DNA from: Crossiella sp. CA-258035
GTDB taxonomy: Bacteria; Actinomycetota; Actinomycetes; Mycobacteriales; Pseudonocardiaceae
Direction: 5' to 3'
DNA: 64,000 bases
NCBI RefSeq assembly: GCF_030064675.1
Contig: NZ_CP116413.1
Coordinates: forward strand, 1,459,001-1,523,000
The stretch's first letter is position 1; the number at the start of each line of letters is the position of its first letter. The position numbers and the translations under genes are program-made. The notes below the pieces were generated by a model. It saw only the letters and a program-made list of their open reading frames with translations, did not search any database and had not been told where the DNA came from. Positions 31,311 through 41,606 of the stretch are shown piece after piece.

Positions 31311-33014
31311 ATGACGAACGACGACAGGACAACAGACGGCATCGCGGACCACCACACGGCCAGCGACGCCCAATCTGGTGGCGCGCAGTCGGGTGGTGCG
31401 CAGTCGGGCGGGAGCGGCCCCGCGACTGGCGACGCCCAGGCCAGCGGTACGCAGTCGAGCGTTGGCGGCAACGCGGCCAGCGACACCCGGGTTGGTGGCG
31501 AGCAGTCGCGCGGAAGTAGCCACGCGGCTGGCGACGCCCAGACTGGTGGCGAGCGGTCACGTGGGAGCAGCCCGACGGCTGCCGACTCCCGAGTCGGTGG
31601 CGCGCAGTTGGGCGGGAGTAGTGGCGTGACTGGCGACGCCCAGACCGGTGGCGTGCGGCCGAGTGGGAGCGGCCACGCGGCTGGCGTCACCCGGGTTGGA
31701 GGCGAGCAGTCGGGTGGGAGTGGCCTCGCGGCTGGCGACACCCTGGCCGGTGGCGAGCAGTCGCGCAGGAGTAGTCGCGTTACCAGTGACGCCCAGACCG
31801 GTGGCGAGCAGTCGGGCGGGAGTGGTGGCGTGACCGGTGACGCCCAGGCCGGTGGCGTGCAGTCGAGCGGGGGCGGCCACTCGGTCAGCGACACCCGGGT
31901 TGGTGGCGGGCGGTCACGTGGAAGCAGCCGCACGGCTGGCGACGCCCAGTCTGGTGGCGCGCAGTCGGACGGGAGCGGCCATACGACTGGCGACACCTTG
32001 GCCGGTGGCGAGCAGTTGGGCGGGAGTGGCCTCGCGGTTGGCGGCACCCAGACCGGTGGCGTGCAGCCGAGTGGGGGCGGCCACGCGGTCAGCGACACCC
32101 GGGCCAGTGGCGCGCGGTCGGGCGGCAGTGGTCGCGCGGGTGGTGAACGGGCGGGTGGGGGGCTGCTGGTCGGTGAGCGCTTGGCTGGTGGGCACTCGGT
32201 GGCCGAGCGGTCTGCTGGGCCGTTGTTGCGCATCCTGCCCGCGGGGCTTTACGCCGGGCGGGGCCGGATGATGGTCGAGCGGGCGCTGCTGGTGAACCGG
32301 CGGTCCTGGCTCAACCTGGTGTCGGGCGTGCTGGAGCCACTGTTCTTCCTCCTCTCGCTGGGCGTCGGTTTTGGCAGCATGGTGGGGCAGGTGGCTGGGC
32401 CGGACGGGCAGCCGATGGACTACGCGATGTTCCTCGCGCCCGCGTTGCTGGCCTCCTCGGCGATGAACGGCGCCATCAACGACGCCACCTACAACGTCTT
32501 CTTCAAGCTCAAGTACGCCAAGCTCTACGACGCGGTGCTGGCCACCTCGCTCGGGCCGCTGGACGTGGCGGTTGGGGAGATCACCTGGGCGGTGATCCGC
32601 GGTGGGCTGTACTCCGCCGGGTTCCTGCTGGTGATGCTGGGCATGGACCTCATCTCCTCGCCGTGGGCGCTGCTGGCGCTGCCGGTGGCCCTGTTCGTGG
32701 CCTTCGCCTTCGCCGCGGCCGGCATGGCCTGCACCACGTTCATGCGGTCCTGGCAGGACTTCGACCTGGTGCAGCTGGCGATCCTGCCGATGTTCCTGTT
32801 CTGCAGCACCTTCTACCCGCTGTCGGTCTACCCCCGGCCGCTCCAGTGGATCGTGGACTGGCTGCCGCTCTACCGCGCGGTGGAGCTGATGCGCGGGCTC
32901 ACCACGGGGCACGTCGGCATCGGCATGCTGGGCCACCTCGGGTACTTCCTGGTGATCGCGGCGGTGGGCATGTGGGTGACCACCCGGCGGCTGGACAAGC
33001 TGCTGCTGCGGTGA
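31311..33014 (+). CDS. ABC-2 type exporter permease 2 with long repetitive N-terminus
   Basis: 567 residues. Residues 315-567 form a normal ABC-2 permease with six membrane segments (LVSGVLEPLFFLLSLGVGFG first) and the signature FCSTFYPLSVYPRPLQWIVD. Residues 19-278 are an added Gly/Ser/Thr/Gln-rich tract of fifteen copies of a 17-residue unit, of the type DAQTGGEQSGGSGxAAG. The tract should face the cytosol and be unstructured. It is about as long as the permease domain itself. The reading frame is intact through all repeats. It begins one base after the first permease ends. Confidence 0.88.
   Translation: MTNDDRTTDGIADHHTASDAQSGGAQSGGAQSGGSGPATGDAQASGTQSSVGGNAASDTRVGGEQSRGSSHAAGDAQTGGERSRGSSPTAADSRVGGAQLGGSSGVTGDAQTGGVRPSGSGHAAGVTRVGGEQSGGSGLAAGDTLAGGEQSRRSSRVTSDAQTGGEQSGGSGGVTGDAQAGGVQSSGGGHSVSDTRVGGGRSRGSSRTAGDAQSGGAQSDGSGHTTGDTLAGGEQLGGSGLAVGGTQTGGVQPSGGGHAVSDTRASGARSGGSGRAGGERAGGGLLVGERLAGGHSVAERSAGPLLRILPAGLYAGRGRMMVERALLVNRRSWLNLVSGVLEPLFFLLSLGVGFGSMVGQVAGPDGQPMDYAMFLAPALLASSAMNGAINDATYNVFFKLKYAKLYDAVLATSLGPLDVAVGEITWAVIRGGLYSAGFLLVMLGMDLISSPWALLALPVALFVAFAFAAAGMACTTFMRSWQDFDLVQLAILPMFLFCSTFYPLSVYPRPLQWIVDWLPLYRAVELMRGLTTGHVGIGMLGHLGYFLVIAAVGMWVTTRRLDKLLLR
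31365..32144 (+). repeat. Tandem 51-bp repeat array inside the permease gene
   Basis: Fourteen 51-bp units run from 31431 to 32144, preceded by one copy expanded by 15 bp (31365-31430). Each encodes 17 residues on the pattern D(A/T)(Q/R/L)xGGxxSxGSxxAAG. Copies are imperfect; the T-R-V and A-Q-T types are interspersed. Because the unit is a multiple of three, gain or loss of copies keeps the frame. Confidence 0.9.
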
Positions 33015-33016
33015 GC

Positions 33017-33835
33017 TCAGTCCGGCTCCTGGTGGGCGCTCAGGCACTCGCTGACCGCGGTGGTGAAGCGGGCGGGCTCGTGCACCAGGTCGCGCCAGGT
33101 GAACGTCTTGAGGCGCCAGCCCAGGGGTAGCCAGCGCCAGTGCGGGGCGCGGGCCGGGTCCTGGAACTCCAGGGCCAGCCGCTGCTCCGGGTAGGCGCCG
33201 TCGGCCGTGCACAGGGTGACGCCGTCGGCGACCAGGTCGTAGCTCGGGGTGAACGGGGGTAGGTCCGCGTCGGCGAGGGCGATCCTGGCCGCGCACTGGA
33301 GGAACGTGCCCGTCGTGCCGGTGGCGGCGGCCAGGTGGGCGCGCAGGTCGCGGTCACCGGGGGCGCGCGGCAGCTCGGCCAGGCAGGTCTCCAGGTCGGG
33401 GCGGGTGACCAGGCGGCGGTGCAGGGCGTCCTCGATCAGCCAGATGGCGGGTAACCGGGGGAGTGCGCGGGCCAGGTCCAGGACTGTTCTGGGCACGGTG
33501 GTGCAGGGCAGCCCGTTGATCCTGGTGACGTGGTGGGCCGGTAGGGCGCTGGTGTGCGAGCGCAGATCGTGTCTTCGCAGGTAGCGGTAGGTGCGGGGGA
33601 CGGTGACGTGCTCCGGGCCCTCGGTCGAGGGCAGGGCGAGGCCGTGCAGCCGGGCGGCGGTGTGGTGGCTGGCCACCGCGGCCCTGGTGCCGGTGGCCAG
33701 CAGAGCCGCGCGGGCGCGCAGGCGGGGCGTCGGGCGGGCGTCCTGGTGGCACCGGTGTGGTTGGCCTCCGGCGCGGAGGCCGGGGAGGTCCAGGGTGCGG
33801 GGGAGGAGGCTGTTCGGGGTGGTGGCGGTGGGCAT
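33017..33835 (-). CDS. AbiEi/DUF559-like protein
   Basis: 272 residues. The N-terminal half resembles the AbiEi-type antitoxin domain common in actinobacteria (AVASHHTAARLHGLALP, HVTRINGLPCTTVPRTVLDL). The C-terminal half is a Vsr-like DUF559 nuclease fold with YDLVADGVTL, YPEQRLALEFQD and WRLKTFTWRDL. The usual catalytic pattern (VDF...ELDG) is degraded here: FQDP replaces the expected DG, so nuclease activity is doubtful. No AbiEii partner toxin gene lies beside it. ATG at 33835. It is convergent with the permease, the stops lying 2 bp apart. Confidence 0.6.
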   Translation of the reverse strand: MPTATTPNSLLPRTLDLPGLRAGGQPHRCHQDARPTPRLRARAALLATGTRAAVASHHTAARLHGLALPSTEGPEHVTVPRTYRYLRRHDLRSHTSALPAHHVTRINGLPCTTVPRTVLDLARALPRLPAIWLIEDALHRRLVTRPDLETCLAELPRAPGDRDLRAHLAAATGTTGTFLQCAARIALADADLPPFTPSYDLVADGVTLCTADGAYPEQRLALEFQDPARAPHWRWLPLGWRLKTFTWRDLVHEPARFTTAVSECLSAHQEPD

Positions 33836-33888
33836 GAGGGCAGCTTGGCGGGGTGGTGGCGGGTGGGGCCAGCGGGTGTCGGCCGGGC

Positions 33889-33915
33889 TGTGGACAACTG
33901 GTCACTTGTGGACAA
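33889..33915 (+). repeat. Pair of DnaA-box-like sites, 18-bp spacing (copy 2)
   Basis: TGTGGACAA at 33889-33897 and 33907-33915, same orientation, 18 bp start to start. Aligned with copy 1 at 16207, the blocks GCTGTGGACAACT and TTGTGGACAAGT are identical and only the 6-base spacer differs. It lies between the divergent AbiEi-like gene and the radical SAM gene. Confidence 0.65.
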
Positions 33916-33962
33916 GTAGCGATCTTGGGATTGGCCGGGCGGAGGCACGGGCCAATGGGCGT

Positions 33963-33968
33963 TACCCT
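33963..33968 (+). promoter_or_regulatory. -10 element (TACCCT) of the radical SAM gene, leaderless-type
   Basis: TACCCT ends 6 bases before the GTG start at 33975, with no ribosome-binding site between. Confidence 0.5.
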
Positions 33969-33974
33969 GGTCGC

Positions 33975-35939
33975 GTGAGTGTGCAGTCTGTCTTCCCCCA
34001 GCTTGAACCGCTGCTTCCGCAGGTGTCCAAGCCCGTCCAGTACGTCGGCGGGGAGCTGAACGCCACCGTCAAGCCCTGGGAAGAGGCTGTGGTCCGGTGG
34101 TGCCTGATGTACCCGGACGCCTACGAGGTCGGCCTGCCCAACCAGGGCATCATGATCCTCTACGAGATCCTCAACGAGCAGCCTGACGTGCTCGCCGAGC
34201 GCACCTACGCCATCTGGCCCGACCTGGCGAAGCTGATGCGCGAGAACGGCGTGCCGCAGTTCACCGTGGACGGGCACCGGCCGGTCGGCGCCTTCGACGT
34301 GCTCGGGGTCAGCTTCGCCACCGAGCTGGGCTACACCAACCTGCTCAACGCGCTGGACCTGGCCGGGATCCCGATCCACGCGAAGGACCGCACCGAGGAC
34401 CACCCGATCGTGCTGGCCGGCGGGCACGCGGCGTTCAACCCGGAGCCGATCGCCGACTTCCTGGACGCCGCCGTGCTCGGCGACGGCGAGGAGGCGGTGC
34501 TCGAGGTCACCGACATCATCCGCGCCTGGAAGGCCGAGGGCTGCCCCGGCGGCCGGGACGAGGTGCTGACCAGGCTCGCCGAGACCGGCGGGGTGTACAT
34601 CCCGCGGTTCTACGACGTGGAGTACCTGCCGGACGGCCGGATCCAGCGCGTGGTGCCCAACCGCGACCGGGTGCCCTACCGGGTGTTCAAGCGGACCACG
34701 ATGGAGCTCGACGAGTGGCCGTACCCGAAGCAGCCGCTGGTCCCGCTGGCCGAGAGCGTGCACGAGCGGATGAGCGTGGAGATCTTCCGCGGCTGCACCC
34801 GCGGCTGCCGGTTCTGCCAGGCCGGCATGATCACCCGCCCGGTGCGAGAACGCTCCATCGAGGGCATCGGCGCGATGGTGCAGCGCGGACTGGCCAACAC
34901 CGGCTTCGAAGAGGTCGGCCTGCTGTCGCTGTCCAGCGCGGACCACTCGGAGATCGCCGAGGTCACCAAGGGCCTCGCGGACCGCTACGAGGGCACCAAG
35001 ACCGGGCTGAGCCTGCCCAGCACCAGGGTGGACGCCTTCAACGTCGACCTGGCCAACGAGCTCTCCCGCAACGGCCGCCGCTCCGGGCTCACCTTCGCTC
35101 CGGAGGGCGGCAGCGAGCGGCTGCGCAAGGTGATCAACAAGATGGTGTCGGAGGAAGACCTCATCCGCACCGTCAGCACCGCCTACGCCAACGGCTGGCG
35201 GCAGGTGAAGCTGTACTTCATGTGCGGCCTGCCCACCGAGACCGACGAGGACGTGCTGCAGATCGCCCGGATGGCCAAGGAGGTCATCAAGGCCGGGCGG
35301 GTGGCCTCCGGGCGCAAGGACATCCGCTGCACGATCTCCATCGGGGGGTTCGTGCCGAAGCCGCACACCCCGTTCCAGTGGGCCGCGCAGTGCGATCCGG
35401 ACACCGTGGACAACCGGCTGCGCAAGCTCCGCGACGAGATCAACACCGACCGCTCGATCGGCCGCAACATCGGCATGCGCTACCACGACGGCAAGCCCGC
35501 GCTGATCGAGGGACTGCTCTCCCGGGGTGACCGCAGGCTGGGCCGGGTGATCGAGCGGGTGTGGCGCGAGGGCGGCCAGTTCGACGGCTGGGGCGAGCAC
35601 TTCTCCTACGACCGCTGGGTGGAGGCCGCCAAGGTCGAGCTGGAACAGGTGGGCCTCGACCTGGCCTGGTACACCACCAGGGAACGCGAGGAGCTGGAGG
35701 TCCTGCCCTGGGACCACCTCGACTCGGGCCTGGACAAGGAATGGCTGTGGTCGGACTGGCAGGACGCGCTGGATGAGCGTGAGCAGGACGACTGCCGCTG
35801 GACCCCGTGCTTCGACTGCGGCGTGTGCCCGGCGATGAACACCGACATCCAGGTCGGCCCGACCGGCAAGGTGCTGCTGCCGATCACCCCGGTCGGCACC
35901 GGCAGCCCCGTGCGCAACCCGGCGTTCAGCCAGGGCTGA
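33975..35939 (+). CDS. B12-binding radical SAM protein, TIGR03960 family
   Basis: 654 residues. The N-terminal third is a cobalamin-binding-like domain (VLGVSFATELGYTNLLNALD, VLAGGHAAFNPEPIADF). The radical SAM core carries RGCTRGCRFCQAG, the CxxxCxxC cluster for the 4Fe-4S centre, near residue 275. A C-terminal cysteine cluster FDCGVCPAMNT may hold another cluster or zinc. The reaction is unknown; the family almost always neighbours the TIGR03936 protein (here at 40658) and the RNase E/G, rplU, rpmA genes, suggesting a link to RNA or ribosome modification. The GTG at 33975 follows a -10 by 6 bases. A long terminator follows. Confidence 0.93.
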   Translation: MSVQSVFPQLEPLLPQVSKPVQYVGGELNATVKPWEEAVVRWCLMYPDAYEVGLPNQGIMILYEILNEQPDVLAERTYAIWPDLAKLMRENGVPQFTVDGHRPVGAFDVLGVSFATELGYTNLLNALDLAGIPIHAKDRTEDHPIVLAGGHAAFNPEPIADFLDAAVLGDGEEAVLEVTDIIRAWKAEGCPGGRDEVLTRLAETGGVYIPRFYDVEYLPDGRIQRVVPNRDRVPYRVFKRTTMELDEWPYPKQPLVPLAESVHERMSVEIFRGCTRGCRFCQAGMITRPVRERSIEGIGAMVQRGLANTGFEEVGLLSLSSADHSEIAEVTKGLADRYEGTKTGLSLPSTRVDAFNVDLANELSRNGRRSGLTFAPEGGSERLRKVINKMVSEEDLIRTVSTAYANGWRQVKLYFMCGLPTETDEDVLQIARMAKEVIKAGRVASGRKDIRCTISIGGFVPKPHTPFQWAAQCDPDTVDNRLRKLRDEINTDRSIGRNIGMRYHDGKPALIEGLLSRGDRRLGRVIERVWREGGQFDGWGEHFSYDRWVEAAKVELEQVGLDLAWYTTREREELEVLPWDHLDSGLDKEWLWSDWQDALDEREQDDCRWTPCFDCGVCPAMNTDIQVGPTGKVLLPITPVGTGSPVRNPAFSQG

Positions 35940-35945
35940 GCCAAT

Positions 35946-35994
35946 ACGAAGGCCCCGGTTTCCCTTGTCCGACAAGGGAAACCGGGGCCTTCGT
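35946..35994. terminator. Strong bidirectional terminator
   Basis: A 22-bp perfect stem (35946-35967 with 35973-35994) and a 5-base loop TCCGA, between the radical SAM gene and the convergent subtilase gene whose stop is at 36000. It is the longest perfect terminator-like stem in the window. Confidence 0.85.
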
Positions 35995-35999
35995 CATGC

Positions 36000-37394
36000 T
36001 CAGCTGACTGCCTTGAGCGCGTTCACCAGACCCTTGCCGAAGAACGCGTTGTCCCTGGCCGCACCGGTGCACCGGGCGTCACCGGCCGGGCAGGGCAGCT
36101 CGTCCGCCTGGTGCCCCAGCAGCCAGGCCAGCGCCTGCGGCGGCGCGCCCCGGTACTTCGAGGCCAGCAGCGCGGCCACGCCGGCCGCGTGTGGCGAGGC
36201 CATCGAGGTGCCGCAGGCGGTGCCGTAGCGGCCGCCCGGCAGCGTGGACAGCGGGCAGCCCGAGCCCTCGCCGGCGGGCGGCGGCTGCGCGCCGTCGCCA
36301 CCCGGCGCGGTCACGTCCACCACGCCCTTGCCGTAGCTGGAGTAGCCGGAGAGCTTCTTCGCGTACCCGGTGGCCGAAACCCCGACCACCCCGGCGAACT
36401 CGGCGGGCGCCTCGTCGCAGTTCTCGTTCACCGGGTGCGGCTTGGCCGGGTCCTTGGTGGTGTTGGCCAGGTCGACCGCGCTGTTGCCGACCGCGGCCAC
36501 GTGCAGCGAGCCCTTGCGCACCGAGTACGCGATCGCGCGCCGGACCGCCTCGTGTCCGACCTTCTCACCCGCCACGTCCTTGCACCAGAACATCCACGGG
36601 TCCATGAACCAGCTGCTGTTGGTGACCTCGAAGCCCTTGGCGCCCGCCCACATGAACCCGCACACCGCGGACTCCGGGTAGATCATCCCGTCGTCGTTGA
36701 CCACCTTCACCGAGGCCAGCCGCACACCGGGCGCGACGCCGGTGATGCCCTGCCCGTCCTTGGCCGCGGCGATGGTGCCCGCCACGTGCGTGCCGTGCGA
36801 GGAGTTGCTCGGCATCCAGGCGGGCTTGTCCTGGTCCGCGCGGCCGGTGGTGCAGCCCGCGGAGAGCGCGGGGTCGACCGCGGCCTTCAGATCGGGGTGG
36901 TCGGCGTCCACGCCGGAGTCGAGCACGCCGACCACGACCCGCCGGGAACCCGGGTTGATCTTGTTGGCCTCGTCGGCCTTGATCTGGCGCATGTCCCAGG
37001 ACCGCGGCGAGAGGTCCTCGGCCGCGCCGCGGGCGCCGACCTCCGCGGTGGTCTCCACCATCCGGGAGCGCGCGGCGATGCTCTTGGCGGCCTTTTCGGC
37101 GCTGTAGGCGCGCTCCAGGGTGAACCGGGACTCGAAGCTCGGGTCGGCCGAGGTGGCCACCGCGACGCCGATCTCCCGGTAGTAGGCGTCCGTGCTGCCG
37201 CACTTCCGGGTGATCTCCCTGGCCGCCGCCCACTCCGGCGTGCCAGGGGTGAACAGCACGACATGCCGGTAGCTGGTGCCGCTGGGGTCACAGGGCGCTC
37301 CGGCCGGATCGGCGGCGGCCGGGGTCGCCCCCAGCGCGCCGCCGATCAAGGCCGTCGCCGCCAACGCGGTGGTCCATCGACGTGTAGCCGACAC
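36000..37394 (-). CDS. Secreted subtilisin-family (S8) serine peptidase 1
   Basis: 464 residues. The signal peptide is residues 1-28 (cleavage near PAAADP). A short N-terminal domain includes YREIGVAVATSADPSFESRF. The catalytic domain has Asp159 in VGVLDSGVDADHPDL, His200 in SSHGTHVAGT, the oxyanion Asn304 in VAAVGNSAVDLA, and Ser397 in GTSMASPHAAGVAALL. Extra cysteines (C35/C65, C181, C245, C271, C326, C380, C394) suggest disulfides. The start is GTG at 37394 with GGGGAGG very close upstream. It is the last of three tandem homologous genes on this strand. Substrate is unknown. Confidence 0.9.
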   Translation of the reverse strand: MSATRRWTTALAATALIGGALGATPAAADPAGAPCDPSGTSYRHVVLFTPGTPEWAAAREITRKCGSTDAYYREIGVAVATSADPSFESRFTLERAYSAEKAAKSIAARSRMVETTAEVGARGAAEDLSPRSWDMRQIKADEANKINPGSRRVVVGVLDSGVDADHPDLKAAVDPALSAGCTTGRADQDKPAWMPSNSSHGTHVAGTIAAAKDGQGITGVAPGVRLASVKVVNDDGMIYPESAVCGFMWAGAKGFEVTNSSWFMDPWMFWCKDVAGEKVGHEAVRRAIAYSVRKGSLHVAAVGNSAVDLANTTKDPAKPHPVNENCDEAPAEFAGVVGVSATGYAKKLSGYSSYGKGVVDVTAPGGDGAQPPPAGEGSGCPLSTLPGGRYGTACGTSMASPHAAGVAALLASKYRGAPPQALAWLLGHQADELPCPAGDARCTGAARDNAFFGKGLVNALKAVS

Positions 37395-37407
37395 ACTGCC
37401 TCCCCAA

Positions 37408-37437
37408 CTAGGTGACTCTTCCGGAGAAGGAACCTAG
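37408..37437. promoter_or_regulatory. Inverted repeat upstream of subtilase 1
   Basis: CTAGGT (37408-37413) and ACCTAG (37432-37437) flank a TCCGGA centre, making an imperfect 30-bp palindrome that ends 14 bp upstream of the GTG. A candidate operator; not repeated upstream of the other two subtilases. Confidence 0.35.
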
Positions 37438-37472
37438 AAGGCGGAGACCGACCGGCGCAGCGGCCGGATGGC

Positions 37473-38873
<1,401 letters not shown>

Positions 38874-38967
38874 CCGAACCTCCTCGCGAGCGTGGAAAAG
38901 CGGGCACAGTTGATCACGATGCACCCTGTTTTCCCAGAGCCGCGCGGAAAATCGAGCCGTTCGGGGG

Positions 38968-40440
<1,473 letters not shown>

Positions 40441-40657
40441 GGGGGGACCTCCGTCATCGTGTTCGTCGTCTCGGCAATTGGGGCTTCTCGGGGGTGCCCA
40501 CTTACCGATTCCGCCCGGACGGTAGCCATGGTGGACCGGCCAGACAAGCGTGTCGACCGGCTTGGGCCGGTAGCCTCTTCGACCAGTCAGACCGCAACGG
40601 CCCGCCCGAGGAGCAGACCTGTCCACTCAGCACCAGCCCAACCCCTCCGCGTCCGCG

Positions 40658-41419
40658 GTGCAGAAGCTGCGCCTGCGCTACGCCAAACGGGGCAGGCTGC
40701 GTTTCACCTCACACCGTGACGTCGCTCGCGCCTTCGAGCGCGCGCTCCGGCGGGCCGGGGTGCCGATGGCCTACTCGCAGGGCTTCAGCCCGCACCCGAA
40801 GGTCTCCTGGATCGGCGCCGCGCCGACCGGGGTGGCCAGCGAGGCGGAGTACGTGGAGATCCAGGTGGTGCACCGGGTCGACCCGGAGGTGCTGCGCGCC
40901 GAGCTGGACGCGGCGCTGCCGCCCGGACTGGACGTGCTGGAGGCCGTCGAGGCCGGTCCGGGCACTTTGCCGGAGCGGATCGAGGCCAGCCGGTGGCGGA
41001 TCGAGCTGGCCGGGGTGGACCCGGCCGAGCTGGCGAAGGCGGCCGAGGAACTGCTGGCCAGGGACGTGGTGGAGGTCGAACGGCTGACCAAGGACGGTCG
41101 CCGGATGATCGATGCCAGGGCCGCGGTGGTCGATCTTCGGGTGGATTCGGAAGTTGAGACGACAACCACCCATGTGGGTGATGGGCCGCAACCCGGCCTT
41201 CGGTGTGGGATACTCACTGCGGTCGTACGGCAGACAACACCTACCGTCCGGCCGGATGACGTGCTGAGCGCGCTGCGCGTCGTCGCCGACCTCGTGTCAC
41301 CGGTACCCGCGAAAGCGAGCCGGCTGGCCCAAGGACGGCTTGACGACCGCGGTGACCTCACTGATCCGCTCGCCCCTGACCGGGAGGCAACCCCGCCGGT
41401 GCTCGACGCACCGCGGTAG
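40658..41419 (+). CDS. Radical SAM-associated protein, TIGR03936/DUF2344 family
   Basis: 253 residues from GTG at 40658. The family block is QKLRLRYAKRGRLRFTSHRD, followed by RALRRAGVPMAYSQGFSPHP. It is the standard partner of the TIGR03960 radical SAM protein; role unknown. Here the two genes are separated by three subtilases on the opposite strand. An in-frame CTG at 40619 has GAGGAG five bases upstream and would add LSTQHQPNPSASA, so the true start may be non-standard. The C-terminal 60 residues (after VVRQTTPT) are variable. RNase E/G follows after 187 bp. Confidence 0.88.
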   Translation: MQKLRLRYAKRGRLRFTSHRDVARAFERALRRAGVPMAYSQGFSPHPKVSWIGAAPTGVASEAEYVEIQVVHRVDPEVLRAELDAALPPGLDVLEAVEAGPGTLPERIEASRWRIELAGVDPAELAKAAEELLARDVVEVERLTKDGRRMIDARAAVVDLRVDSEVETTTTHVGDGPQPGLRCGILTAVVRQTTPTVRPDDVLSALRVVADLVSPVPAKASRLAQGRLDDRGDLTDPLAPDREATPPVLDAPR

Positions 41420-41567
41420 GTCAGTGGAAGACGGCGCAGAACGTCGTCAAATGACCTGACCGCCTGGCGCCCGGACACACGTGCGGGGACACAGGGGGTT
41501 GTGGAGGATTCCTGCCGGGCTGGCCAAGCGGCGCGGCGGTGACTGAACAGAAAGGCCCCTGCGCGGC

Positions 41568-41586
41568 CGCGTCCGAGTTGGACGCG
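41568..41586 (+). promoter_or_regulatory. Hairpin in the RNase E/G leader
   Basis: CGCGTCC-GAGTT-GGACGCG (41568-41586), 9 bases before the GGAGGAG ribosome-binding site of the RNase gene. RNase E genes commonly control their own mRNA through leader hairpins, so autoregulation is possible. Confidence 0.35.
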
Positions 41587-41606
41587 CCCGGGGGCGGAGG
41601 AGCTGC

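Noticed and set aside
31365-32144. CRISPR array
   Set aside because: The units are contiguous, imperfect 51-bp coding repeats with no unique spacers and no cas genes.
31121-32233. Proline-rich repeat protein on the minus strand
   Set aside because: It is the reverse reading of the 51-bp repeats in the permease gene; the + strand frame continues into a clear permease.
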